A stretch of DNA of 64,000 nt. Origin: Taeniopygia guttata. Lineage: Eukaryota; Chordata; Aves; Passeriformes; Estrildidae. The notes beneath the pieces are model-generated. The model saw nothing but the letters and a program-made list of their open reading frames with translations. It was not told the DNA's origin and ran no database searches. Below are positions 24,278-35,500 of the stretch, piece by piece (the stretch's first letter is position 1; each line of letters begins with the position of its first letter). Where the stretch lies: positions 74,270,514-74,334,513 of the forward strand of contig NC_133063.1 in NCBI RefSeq assembly GCF_048771995.1, given 5' to 3'. The position numbers and the translations under genes were made by a program.

Positions 24278-27200
24278 TTTAAAAAAAAGACAATGAAATA
24301 TTGAATCCTTCTCCATGGTAAAGGTAAGTGGAAGAGGACCATGTTATAGACTCCTCTGGCATCATGATGTAGCCCTCTGGGGAGTGTAACCTGTTGATTG
24401 ATGCTTACTCAACCTTTAGGTAGAGTATAGTGCGCAGTAGAAAAGTATGCAGTAAACTAAAGCAATAAAATGGATATATTGTGGAGGTAACTTAGTTCTA
24501 CCTCATGTCTTTTCAGGAGCAAATAAGACCTCTGCTATCTTACTCTCTGCTTATGAGATTAAGAAGGTACTTTCTTTTCACTAAGTGAAAAATGAACTGT
24601 GTTAGTGGTAGAACTCCAGGCCTGTACATCAGTGAATGTAGGCTTCCGTGCTGACCTTTTCCAGCTCAACTTTTTCAAAATCAGCCAATTCAATATGAAT
24701 ATGTTATAATGGTAGAAATGAGGTCTGTAGTAGTATCTTTTATTACAAGCAGTTGGAAACAAGAAATGTAAATTTTGTCAAATACATTTTTCACCTTTTT
24801 TTTTCTTTTTCCTAACAACCAAATGGTCTGTCTGTTCTCTTGGTTATGGCAGATGATCCAATATCAGATGTTACTTCTCTTTACAGACCTTTCCACTGTT
24901 ATACTCCCATTCTTCCTATGACTGTAATCATGCTATTATATACAGCTGTCACAGAAGTGGAAAGAATGTCCCCCATAGCCCTGAAAGCATACACAAGCAA
25001 AAACCACCAAACCAACCCAAACTCAAACCTACATCACAAAACCTCCAGAAACTTTCACTGGAAGCAAATATTTTTTTAATTTATTACCTAAACAAGAACA
25101 AGCATATTTCTAGGGTTGTAATATGTTCTTGAGAAACATACAAATTTTTTAAATTATGAGGACATTGCCAAAACCGTCTAGAAATAATTTCAGCAATTTT
25201 GATTTCTTTTGTTCAGTTTAGCTGACAAATATCTCTCAGAAAGTACCTGTTTGATGATGCTGTTGCCCAGCAAACTACTAGCAACAAATATGAACAGTCA
25301 ACATAAAAAATCCAAGGAGAAATGCAAGTAATTTAGTGCAACATTTTAACACTTCTAATTCAAATCAGATTAGTAAGGACATTCTTTTGTTTAAAGGAAA
25401 ATGAAAATGTTCTAGTATGTACTTACATGTCTTGACCTCTAATAATGAAGTATTGGGATTGTCAAAATGGATGCAGTAACTTTATATTTCACATTAAGAT
25501 AAGGAAAATAAATATACAATCAGAAAAAAAAAGTAATTTTGTGATCAGGAGTAAATGCAACATGTTTGTAATATGAACATGTTTCAAAGAAAGATGTGGA
25601 ATTTCCCAAGCGCAAGAAAAAAAACCTCCACCAAATAAAAAATATTTCTTTGTTTCTGTCACCAAAGCAACCTGGGGAGCACTTCCCTAAGTGTAGCATT
25701 CACAGGAATTGTAAATGAGTAAAAGCCATAACAAATAAGTTTCAATTGAGCAATGCATTTTTAATAGATGTTGTTTAATTTTATAAAAGTGAAATCAAAG
25801 GGAAAATAGTTTTGGAAGAATTTAGACTAACAGTCTCATGGATTTGATAACTGTAAATTGAGGGGTTCCGAAATATGAAGATTAAAGAGAAACATAATAT
25901 ACAAAATACTCCAATACAAGTCAATGTCTCCCAATTCACCAAAACTTGCCAACTCAACATTTCAAATTTTCTTAATATTCTAAGAATTATCATTAATACT
26001 GTCTGGGTTAATAACTAGAAACTTTATATTACAGAGAATAAGCTTATGAAATAGCAGGAAAACAAATGTGATGTTAGTTAAACAACATACAAAAATATTA
26101 TGCCCTTAAAATAAGTATCTTGCTATGGGGGAATGTTACTTTTGTGTTTATTGTGGTAACATGTTGTATCTATACAAATAGTAAATACACAAATTTATTT
26201 TTTAAGGTTCTAAATTTCAAGGGAATTGCTGTCTGCTGTTTTGTGTTCTGTCAAACTTTGAGCCTAGCCCCTGTAATAACTGAATCTTCTCAGCTCAACT
26301 TTGAATGACCTTTTACTTGGAAAATGTTTTCAAATCCTGTTTAGTCATTGTAGCTGTTCAGTAATTAAGCTAAGCACATTGTTTTTTAAGTAAAGGTAGC
26401 TTCTTGTTGCCCAAGTGTAATAGGGAACAAACAGTCAAGAGGACAATTATAAAAATATTAGGAAACAGATGAAAAACTTAAAAAGATGGTTACTAAAAGG
26501 CAGAGATGTGGAAAAAGTGAAGGCTACATAGTGACTGGATAGTGAATTTATGGTAGAGAACTAGGAGATCCTAAAAGCAAAGAAAAAGTTGAAAATGTAA
26601 ACATGTTAGAATTGACATGATGGTCATATGAACATTTGAATATTTAATAACACACAAAGATAAATGACAGGAAGTGCAGATCACAAATATGAGATGGCAC
26701 AATATACAATGAGTGATGAAGTATTAAAATTATAAAGGCTGTTCTAAGGAGAGATGTAGTATTGATCCAATAATTGTGGAATCTCCTTAAATCTCCGTAT
26801 AACTGGACAGAGAGGACTCAAATGCAGTCTCCTACCTTTATGTTTACATTTCTAATTATGCAGATAATACTTGCAGTAATAGTAAAAATTTTAATTGAAA
26901 AAATGGTACTTTAGCCATTCTCTACTTCTGAGAGGACTCTTGGACATCAATGTGATGAAAAGTCAACTTGCCAGGCACAGCTATCATCAAGGATGCAGGA
27001 ATCTTTCTGCTAGGGCCACAGGTGGAAGGACTGGACATTTTAATGTACATCCTAACTCATAGGATGTGAAACCTTCTTGCTTATCTGCATGAACGCATAC
27101 ACAAACCACACAAAAAGTTTTATTTCTTGTCACAATCATATATTCAGGGCAACTTTTCCAGAACCATGCAAAAGTTACAATGAAGAGGAAAAGAAAACAT

Positions 27201-27360
27201 ATTTCTCTATAAAACCAGTTAGAGTATTTCTGTAGTAAGATATTGACATTGGTGAAATGCAATTTCTGTGTTAAAATATATTCCGACTCTGTTTCAACTT
27301 CTTTCTCCATTTGTTTGGGCGAAAGTCTATGCTTTTGATGAGTATTTTGCTTCCCATGTA
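24278..27360. other. Intergenic, nothing recognised
   Basis: This is AT-rich sequence without recognised repeats or coding exons. The open frames are short and lack conserved motifs. Confidence 0.5.
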
Positions 27361-28119
27361 TGTGGTAGTTTGGCGTTTTGCAGTTGTTTTTTTAATGTGA
27401 AAATTAAATTTATTAGTAAGTTCTAGTGGTACCTAGGTTCAAAATGTACCCCATTTTGTTCCCCCAACAGTTTGTTCCTAAGTTGTTTACCACAAAGTTT
27501 TCCCGTCACTTGTCTGTCTATCCTTACCTCAACCTCCCTGTTCCTCCCCTTACCCCCTCCTATGTCCTTGTCTGTCCCAGTTGCACCGCCCCTACCCTTG
27601 TCAGTCAGTTGCTACATCCCTTTTGTTCTACAATGTTTCTGTCAGTTACCTTTACCTTAAAAGAGAATTGGCTTGTAAGGCTTCTTCCCTCCCCTGTGTA
27701 AACCCCATTGGACACATTCCGTGATATACTCCACCTCTGGGATTCCTTTATTGGTTAAGGGATATTTCCACCTTTTCTACCCTCCCCTCTTAAAAACACT
27801 GTTCAGACCCTGAGGGCTTGTCACTTGTTCCTGACCCCTTTGGGGAATAAACCTTCTTTGGAAACTGAGTCAGGTGATCCTTCCCTTTTCCTTTGCCCTG
27901 GACTCCTCGAGTCATGCCTCTGCTCTGCCACCCACGACGCAGCGATCACCACCACCCTAGGTGGTCTCGGCAAAGATCGGGGTGGCCACTCTGTGAGTGC
28001 CCTCTGGCCACCGGGCGTGTGCTGGCTGGCGAATCTCCACTCTGTGGCCACAGAGTGCAACCACGCGTGTAGGCTACACCGTGATTTGCTTTGGCAATGC
28101 TGTTAAATCCTTTATTACA
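27361..28119 (+). mobile_element. ERV solo LTR (plus strand), boundaries approximate
   Basis: This pyrimidine-rich block differs sharply from its surroundings. It has LTR order: a likely TG start (TGTGGTAGTTTGG at 27361), a TTAAAAA-type promoter box near 27790, AATAAA at about 27846, a GC-rich U5, and a possible TTACA end at 28119. No internal gag/pol sequence is present. No matching target duplication was found, and the start could instead be TGTACCCC at 27445. It lies about 0.8 kb upstream of the CNTLN CpG island in the same orientation. Confidence 0.6.
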
Positions 28120-28439
28120 ATACCAGGTACTCTGCATCTTTGTATCTTAAACAGAATACATAGTGCCACCGGCTGAAATATTTGTCATATTTGTAAGGGT
28201 TAGATCTTTGAAGCCTTCCTTTGCTTTCAGTTGCAAGCTCTGAAAGCCAACTCTTGAAGTTATAAATCTGAAAAAGTTCCTGAGAAGCACGTGTGCTCAT
28301 GCATCCTAAAACACTATCAAGACCTAATCTAAACCCAGGTCTCTGACTCTTGTCTTGCAATTGTTAGTATTTAATTCACAGAAAAAAAAAAAAAAGGCAA
28401 ACAAAGAGAAAAAGGCATGAGTCACCTGACTCAGATGTG

Positions 28440-28795
28440 CTGGAGCCTCAGCAACTTGCAGAACACTATTAAGATAGGAACACCCATCAAGGTCTGCGAG
28501 TATCTGAAGACAGGGGGTCAGCGATGGATCCCGGCTCTGCTCGGTCCTGTCCTCCAAGAAACGGGACAAGAGGTAATGGGCAAAAACAGAGGCCAGGAAG
28601 CTCCACCTGATCATGAGGAGGAACTTCACTGCTCAGGGATCGAGTACGGGAACGGCGGTGAAGTCTCGCTCACTGGGGACACTCAAGAACGATCCTGTTC
28701 CATGTGCTCTGGGATCACCCTGCTTGAACAGGGAGGTTGGACCCGATGGTCACTGAGGTCCCTTCCAGCCTGACCCATCCTATGAGTCTGACCTG
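28440..28795 (+). mobile_element. CR1 LINE 3' end (plus strand)
   Basis: CR1 landmarks appear in order: GACAAGAGGTAATGGGC (about 28565), CATGAGGAGGAAC (about 28612), then CACCCTGCTTGAACAGGGAG and GGTCCCTTCCAGCCTGACCC followed by a decayed terminal CCTATGAGTCT. It ends about 100 bp before the CpG island of CNTLN, so a CR1 tail marks the upstream border of the promoter. Confidence 0.88.
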
Positions 28796-28978
28796 TGCGC
28801 TCCACATGCGAACATCAGGATCTGAAAGAGGAGGGACTCAAGTGCTAGGGCAGGGATCCCCTGGTTTCTGAGGCATTTCGCACCCCCTCGCTCAGTACCC
28901 TGGCCGGACAGGGTGCCCTTGGGGCAGGCTCCCCGCGCCGCGGGCACTCCGCGCCAGCTCCGCGGCCCCGCCCGCACG

Positions 28979-28988
28979 GCGCATGCGC
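28979..28988. promoter_or_regulatory. NRF1 binding site
   Basis: A perfect 10-bp palindrome GCGCATGCGC matches the NRF1 consensus. It lies at the upstream edge of the CpG island, about 170 bp before the candidate start codon at 29153. NRF1 sites are common in TATA-less CpG-island promoters. Confidence 0.7.
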
Positions 28989-29062
28989 GGCGCCGCGCCT
29001 CGGGCGGGCGAATTCAAACGTGCCCCTCGCCCCTTCTCCTCGCCGGGGTAGCGGTACCGCTG

Positions 29063-29070
29063 TGACGTCA
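29063..29070. promoter_or_regulatory. cAMP response element (CREB/ATF site)
   Basis: The full palindromic CRE TGACGTCA lies within the CpG island, 83 bp upstream of the candidate ATG at 29153. Full CREs close to start sites are typically bound by CREB/ATF factors. No test of occupancy is possible here. Confidence 0.7.
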
Positions 29071-29152
29071 TTGCACCGCGTCCTCTTTCTTCCCCGCGGT
29101 TTCCGGCGCTCGGCCGCACTCAAAGTTTTCATTTGCGTGGTTCACGGCGCCG

Positions 29153-29349
29153 ATGCTCCCCCGTTTCCCCCAGGCGCGGGCGGGCGGGGGCTGCCTGAGC
29201 CCGCTCCCTCCTCTCCCCTCGCCGTCTCCGCAGGAGGAGCGGCGAGACGCTTTCGGCGGTGGCTTCGGGGGGCTCAGAGGCGGCGAGGCAGCGGGTCCGG
29301 AGCTGGAGGAAGAGCTGCGGGTCTGGCGGATCAGCCGAGCCGCTGCCAG
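29153..29349 (+). CDS. CNTLN: CNTLN (centlein) exon 1, coding part; reading frame appears broken
   Basis: This is the first exon of centlein, a large coiled-coil protein of the centrosome that links C-Nap1 and Cep68 in centrosome cohesion (family knowledge). The exon ends at CAG followed by GTACCT, a usable splice donor at 29350. The frame opened by the ATG at 29153 (weak Kozak, C at -3) ends in an acidic stretch LEEEL at 29303-29317. That resembles the human exon 1 tail as I recall it, in which LEEEL is followed by 11 residues ending in CQ and then exon 2. Here 32 bases, not 33, separate LEEEL from the donor. The last codons read TGC CAG (CQ) only in the next frame. That next frame is the one that joins exon 2, and it has no ATG upstream. 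The exon therefore looks one base short, by mutation or sequence error. Alternatives are an unrecognised first exon or a non-AUG start. Exon identity is moderately sure; the translation start is uncertain. Confidence 0.6.
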
Positions 29350-29361
29350 GTACCTGAGCGC

Positions 29362-29378
29362 GGGCGGGGCCGGGCGGG
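29362..29378 (+). other. G-quadruplex motif at start of CNTLN intron 1
   Basis: Four G-runs (GGG, GGGG, GGG, GGG) are separated by loops of 1-2 nt. They lie on the coding strand 12 nt after the exon 1 donor. G4 motifs just downstream of the first donor are a known feature of many CpG-island genes and can act in the nascent RNA or promote R-loops. Confidence 0.6.
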
Positions 29379-29619
29379 CGCGTCCCGCTGGGAGCGCGGG
29401 TTCGCGTCCCGCTCCGGCCAGCAGGGAGGAGCAGCAGCGCCTCCAGGAATTAAATCGGGCTCGGGCCCCTGCTCTGCGTGAAGCCACCTGTCCTGACGCT
29501 GTTTTGTTCGCCCTTCCAGAAGCCACGGTTCGCTTGAATTGAAATAGTAAAAGTACTGCGGTAGTGCTTTGTGCAGCTTCGGGGGAAAATGATCAGGCAA
29601 GGAATTTTTAGGGAATTTT

Positions 29620-29830
29620 AAGTATTGAAGGAACCTTTGGAGGTAATTTCATCTCTCTCCCAACCTTGCATCAGGATTACATATACCCAAGATGTTTCTG
29701 GGAGGGGAGGACTTAGTGAGTATTTATGGGTGTACTTCCCAAAGTTCCTCCTCTGCGTCTTGCCCTGTGGCTTCCCTTCATAGGAAGTTGGTCCTTCATC
29801 ATTTCTCCAGTTGTCATCGCTGATAGTTAG
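29620..29830 (-). mobile_element. Old CR1 3'-end fragment
   Basis: The diverged segment TTGAAGGAACCTTTGGAGGT followed by TCCCAACC and GATGTTTCTGGGAGGG resembles the reverse complement of a CR1 3' end. It lacks the terminal octamers. It is old and weakly preserved. Confidence 0.4.
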
Positions 29831-31489
29831 GTGTACTTACTAAAAAATATAAAACCCATTTGTTATGTGAGGTCTTGTTCTAGAAATCAGTGAAAGTTCT
29901 CTGCCACACACATGGATTACACCAAAGGTATATGGCAGAAAGGGAAGTGACACCTTATGTTGCAGGTGCCAAAACAGTATTTTCACGTGGGATGTGGTCT
30001 GCTTAAAGCTATGAAGGTCTGGGCTGATGAAGCCATCAGAAGAAAGCATTTACCTGAAAGTTAGTAGATGTTTCCTGCCTCAAGCAGTATTGATACACAT
30101 GACAATTGGTATTCGATTCCTGTTGTGGGTTAGAATCAAGACTTTGTGAGAAATCATGTTGCATAAGAGATCTGTGGGGAGAATGAGCTGTTTAGTGAAA
30201 ATCCTGTTTGGAAATGCTGAACAATGCTAAATGTTTAGGGGATATCTTCAATGTCTTGTGACAGATGTTAAGGAAACTCTCTATAAAGATATAGTTTACT
30301 ATTCCTAGTATGCAGACGTGCACTATCAAGACAAAATTTGGTGGATGCAGAAGGAAGCCCTGTGCTCTGCTTGTTTGCTAGTTGAACATAAATTATGTAT
30401 TACTAAAACCTTGTAGCATGTAGTATTTTTGAAGAGCATTATATGTAGAAACTTTGAAGAAACAGTACAAGTCTGAATTTCTAATGGCTTTGATAACTTG
30501 ATGTGTACAAAATGTAGTTAAGCATCTGATTTCCCCTTTAGATTAATTTCAATTACATTTGCATTTGTACTTGTTCCTTGATGAACACATTCCGCAGGTG
30601 TTGAAGTCAGCAAACAAAATATTTTGAAATGTATTTATTTTAAGTTTCTTGCCATGATCTTTGTCAGATCACTTATCAGATCAGATGACTTTTGTTGAGG
30701 AAAGCAGGCAAAAAATGAACAGGACTCTAGTTACAGTTTTTGAAAACATAGCCTATTCAGTGATCTCTCCAGCTCTAGGTAGAATCCAATTGATACCATC
30801 CTTTGAACGAAAGGGGATGCATGTGTTCAGGGTATATTTCAGATTATTAATAAAAAAGAAAGTGAAGCAGCAATCTCTTAAGTGGAGATTCTCTGAAAGT
30901 ACTGCAGGGTAGACATCTACATGCTTTACTATTTTACTAATCTATCAATACATTTGACAGGTTTAAGCATGCGTATATTACATACAGAAGGGGGAAGCCA
31001 GATTTTAATACGTGAAAGAGGTGATGGCCTCATCAATTAGGCAGCTTTTTCACCACAGCATTTCTCTAAGGTGATTAACTTTGTAAAGAAGTTTTGTGAA
31101 GATATTCTGAATTTGAATGGGAACTAAAATGGCCTGATTTACTGAATGGACTTCAGTAAAATTCTTCAAGTGGTTTGAAAGTCAACTGATGAAATTATTT
31201 GTAGATGGTTAATCCATTTTAAGGTTACATTTGACATGAACCCTTTGTGTAAAGACAAGTAATTTGAAAGCATAAATACATATGGGTAATGTTAATGTTG
31301 TGTTTTTCTAGCATCTTTTCAGATGAAATACAAAGTTGCTGACCAGCTAATTTCTTTTGTGTAATTTCATTTCATTTGCTGTGGTTTGCTTAATTTCCTT
31401 TAGATCTAAGAACTTCTTCTGTTTCTGTGCTATCTCCTAATATTTGCAGGCCTTATTAATCAGAATTGTGAAACCATTTAGTTTGGAAC

Positions 31490-31625
31490 TGAATTCTTGA
31501 GAGCATCTATTGCACCCCACCCAGAAGAGATTGCCTAGGACAGTGCCTAGTTAAGTTTTGCGTATTTCCGTTCTTGGAGACTACAACCCCTCAGGACAGC
31601 CTGTGGAAGTATATCACAGTAAAAG
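31490..31625 (-). mobile_element. Old CR1 fragment
   Basis: The short stretch GGAGACTACAACCCCTCAGG..CAGCCTGTGGAAGT is similar to the region of antisense CR1 that normally reads TCTCCACAACCTCTCTGGGCAGCCTGTTCCAGT. It is highly diverged. Confidence 0.4.
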
Positions 31626-31801
31626 TGTTGCAGTTTCAATTAAGATTTTCTTTGTCTTCTGTTGTGTGCTTTTGGTTAGGGTTTTATAGAGTGCCTTAGC
31701 AGGCATTTTGGATAGAAAAGTTATGGAAGTGCCTTTATAAAAGATGTTAGTGAGAGCATGTTAACTGTTCATCCAGCAACTGGATAAAGTTGCCCAAGTT
31801 A

Positions 31802-31983
31802 TTTTCCTTTTCCTTTTCCTTTTCCTTTTCCTTTTCCTTTTCCTTTTCCTTTTCCTTTTCCTTTTCCTTTTCCTTTTCCTTTTCCTTTTCCTTTTCCTTT
31901 TCCTTTTCCTTTTCCTTTTCCTTTTCCTTTTCCTTTTCCTTTTCCTTTTCCTTTTCCTTTTCCTTTTCCTTTTCCTTTTCCTT
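31802..31983. repeat. Uninterrupted (TTTTCC)n hexanucleotide array
   Basis: About 30 perfect copies over 182 bp form a pure pyrimidine strand (purine on the minus strand) with no interruption. Its purity suggests recent expansion and high mutability. The open frames encoding Ser-Phe or Lys-Glu repeats across it are artefacts. The array ends directly in CACAGG, which resembles a splice acceptor. Confidence 0.97.
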
Positions 31984-32479
31984 CACAGGCTCATAAACTG
32001 CATTTCCAAAAAAACCTTCCCAGCTGAAATCTAGTTTAATAGTTTAAGGGTGCATCAGAACTAAAGGATTAGTCTTAGGTATTGGTTGAGGTATTAGCCT
32101 TTTGGATATTTTTTCCCCAAAGAAAAAAAGCATTTATCAAATTTTTGTGGCTAAAGTTTTAATTGGTTCTAAACTGCACAGTTTTAGCAAACGATGTATG
32201 TATCCAAAAGTGACTTAGCATCTGAGTAAATGATGCCATGTTTCTCTTGTACACACCATCTTGGACTTTATATTCACTGTCATATAAACTGCACTTATGA
32301 AATTAAATCTTTTTGGGGAAGTGGAGCCTGTTGTAGGGGTCTGCTGGCTCAATATATGGGAGTCTCATCTACTTCTGGATATTGTTTCTTTTCTGTGGCA
32401 GAATCCTGGAGAACCTGACTCTTCCAGTTATCCAGGGCGGTGGCCTTTCTGTTCAAAACAAGGTTCTTATTCAAATTTA

Positions 32480-32484
<5 letters not shown>

Positions 32485-32509
<25 letters not shown>
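32485..32509. repeat. Poly-T tract
   Basis: An uninterrupted run of about 25 T lies in CNTLN intron 1. Its length is probably polymorphic. Confidence 0.9.
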
Positions 32510-32510
<1 letters not shown>

Positions 32511-35500
32511 TGGTAACAATTCCCACAAAGTAGAGGTGCCTACAAGAGTCATACTCTTGAATTTAATACTTCTTGCTTTTTTTGTGTTTATGTTCCTTTT
32601 TTCATCACTTTCTAAAGCTGAGGTTCTACTACTAAGTCTTGACTTCTGCAGCTAAGGTTGGGCAGTCCTTTAATAGTACCATTTCCTTTAATAGTACTCA
32701 AACAATTGTAGGATCGTCGCTAGTAATAAGCAAGATCTTGGGGCCTTAAAAGTACAATTTTCTTGAAGTCACTCTGCAAAAACTGATATGGACGTATAAT
32801 TCTGTGGTGGAATTTGCAAAAATGAGAAAGCCAAATTAAGAAAATAGTCCTAAACTCCCAGATTGTCTACTGAGAAGCCTTGTATAAAGCTAAGGAGGTA
32901 TATCTCTATAGTATGCTGTTTTGGGGAAATTATGATTGTGTTTGCAATAAGACATTTTGTAATTATTTTCCATTTCAGTGGCTCTTCTTACTTTATTTGA
33001 GAATTACTTGAAAAATAAAGTTCTGGTTCATGAAAACAACTGAACAGAAAATAGAAAATGGTTTTTTTATTTTTAAATTTTTTGTTTTCTTTGGCACTTT
33101 TTTACATTTCTGTAATGGGTTCAATGCTATTGGAGGGCAGTGGAAAGACAAAAGTCAAATAGTAAGTCATGTCACATCTTGTCTCTATTACTTCTGTTAA
33201 CTGCTGCATTCTATTTCAGAGTTTTATGCTACTGCCTACCACCTCAAAATATCAATATCAATATCTTCAATACTTATTATTCTCAGGAGAATGTGTTTTT
33301 CCATGGTGCTGAAAAGATCTGGTTTATGTTTTACCTTCATCTTATTTCCTTTGTGGTTGTGTATTTTTGGAGGTGGAACAGAGGGGTATACTGTTTTTGC
33401 AAAATGTGATCATTCCTGGATAGGAAATTAGTCTGGTTTGTTTGCTTCTGGTTTTTTCCTTGTGCTTGTTTTGATTTTTATTGGGTTTTTTTTTTTTTGG
33501 TAAGGGGGATAATATGTAATATCTCTGGAAGCTGATTCTGTGGGTGGAGTTTCTGAGCCAAAATTACTTTCTTAGCATTATGTGCTTTCTTTTTGCAATA
33601 CAATACAATACAATACCATACATTGTGTATTTCTTAAAACCACCTGTTTTGTCTACAGAGGTTCATAGCATATTCCTTTCTGTCCTGTAGGTAAGCCTCT
33701 TGTGGTGAAAGACAGTTCATTTGGTGCAAAATAATGGGCATTGCTAAATTGATGATTGATGTCCTAGCTCTGAGGCTCTTTCTAGAATAGAGACTTTCAT
33801 GCCCCTCTATTCTCTAATTGAAAAGATAGGAATAGTTCCTTCAGGTATTCTGATGGGAATACCTGTGATGGGAAACTACATCAAATCCTTGCTTTGAACC
33901 GGGCACTGATTCTGGACTGGATTTTTCAGGTTGAATAGAGTACCCTATATTGATGATAATGCAAAAAGTTGGAAGAAGCAACACAACATTATCTTCTGGT
34001 TTCACTTATGCTATTGGTGATACTCACATGACAAGTTAGATTTCTTTAGCTTAATTTTATATTTACCATCCTAGGATCATCAAAATTCCTCAGAAATGGT
34101 TTCAAATTCAAACAAGTGTCTTAACAATTTACCCATTATTAGTTTCAAAAAAAAACAAGGTATCATCAGTCTTCATTTTATGCATTGCAACTTTTTGATT
34201 TCAAAGTAATATGGCATATCTTTCTCCTAAAATGGTGCTGTATTTTCCTTACTGAGGAGTTTCTTTTCTAACTTTATGGTTCTACCAAAACTGAGCTACT
34301 CTTCATCTTTTCTTTTTCTTTTCCCTGCATAAAAATACATTTATTATTTTTAGGGAGGTCTTACTAGTGTTATCTTCTGTAGCTCGTATGCCTGTTCTGT
34401 CAGTAATAGTTCTAATGCCTAATCTTCTACTGTATTAGGTAAGTACGCCATTGTGTGGTACTCTGCACAGCCCAAAAAATACAGTCAGCCAGCTGGCAGC
34501 AGTCTGCAGACCATACTGTTTAGTCAAAGAAACCATACTATGTATGGTTTTAAATTTACAAATGCAGTTTATCCACTAAAAATAGATAGTTCACCATTAG
34601 TCAAAAAGTTAGGAACTGATCAGTAATCTCTTAAAGGTTCTGCTGCAACAAATCCACTGGCAGCATTTCAACACTTTTGTCAGAAGGCATTAAATATAAA
34701 TGAGGAATAAAGAGATCTTCCAATAAGTGCTGCTGCTTTTGCTTCTCTTTTTTACCAGGGTTTGGAAAGAAATCTTGAAGAATGACTGTGTGTATCTCTA
34801 GGCATTTTTGGGTAAAAGAGGATTAAGAAAGGTGGCTGCTACTTTGTGGGAAGTGGGGTGGCGGGGATTACTGTTTCTTCTTGCCTTGTTTCATGCTGTT
34901 TTCCTGCTTGTTGAGAAAAGCTATGCATAGATCCATTTTGGTCTTCATGTCCTGTTTTATAGTGTGCTTGAAGAAAAATAACAGTTCTTTGTGGGCAGTG
35001 GAACTGTCTAGTTTTGATCACTTTCTGTGTCAGAGAGGATTATAAAACATTCTATTTGCCATCATTAGCACTGATAACAGAAAACATTTAATTAGCTCTA
35101 AAAATGGGTGCATTTATTCATTAATTCTGGACCAATTTAATATCCAGCACACCCAGTGAAAGTAATGTAGCCATGATACTATTAATTTATGCATAATTTT
35201 AACACCCTTCTCCTTTATTTACAAGTAAACATGAAAAAAACATGAACTTACACACCAAGACATTCTGTTGCTTCCTAATACGTGACTAGATACTGCAGAT
35301 GCCTGCTGATGACACATATTAGAAATGTTTTTAAATCAATATCTGGGAATTAAAAGTAACACTACATTTTAAAACTTCAAAAAACAGAACACTAAAACAT
35401 AGTTCTTCCATAGTGATGTATTTTTACATTGACTTTGTTCTTGTCCATCCAACTTTGTGACTAAAATTGAAATTTTTGTAAACTACCAGTATGAGGATTG

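Larger units (their letters stand above)
28900..29490 (+). promoter_or_regulatory. CpG-island promoter of CNTLN
   Basis: This is the only long CpG-dense stretch in an otherwise AT-rich window, and it has no TATA box. It contains a perfect NRF1 palindrome (GCGCATGCGC, 28979-28988), a perfect CRE palindrome (TGACGTCA, 29063-29070) and several GC boxes, for example around 28966-28973. This is the usual make-up of a housekeeping or cell-cycle vertebrate promoter. It directly precedes the first exon of the plus-strand gene whose exons 2 and 3 are recognisable downstream. The transcription start cannot be fixed from sequence alone. Long open frames on both strands here are a by-product of GC richness. 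Confidence 0.85.

Noticed and set aside
29020..29349. Plus-strand frame that joins exon 2 in register, as an alternative CNTLN start
   Set aside because: It begins with GTG at 29020. I found no ATG in this frame through the island, and the residues do not resemble centlein except for the final CQ.
29068..29526. Long minus-strand open frames across the CpG island
   Set aside because: GC-rich DNA has few stop codons. There are no downstream exons on the minus strand, and the real exons lie on the plus strand.
31747..31996. Open frames encoding Lys-Glu or Ser-Phe repeats on both strands
   Set aside because: They are translations of the TTTTCC array, whose 6-bp period keeps frames open. There is no start context or conservation.
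33659..33690. Possible 32-nt microexon between CTACAG and GTAG|GTAAGC
   Set aside because: The splice-like signals are good, but length 32 would shift the CNTLN frame and no homologous peptide is known. It is probably a pseudo-exon.
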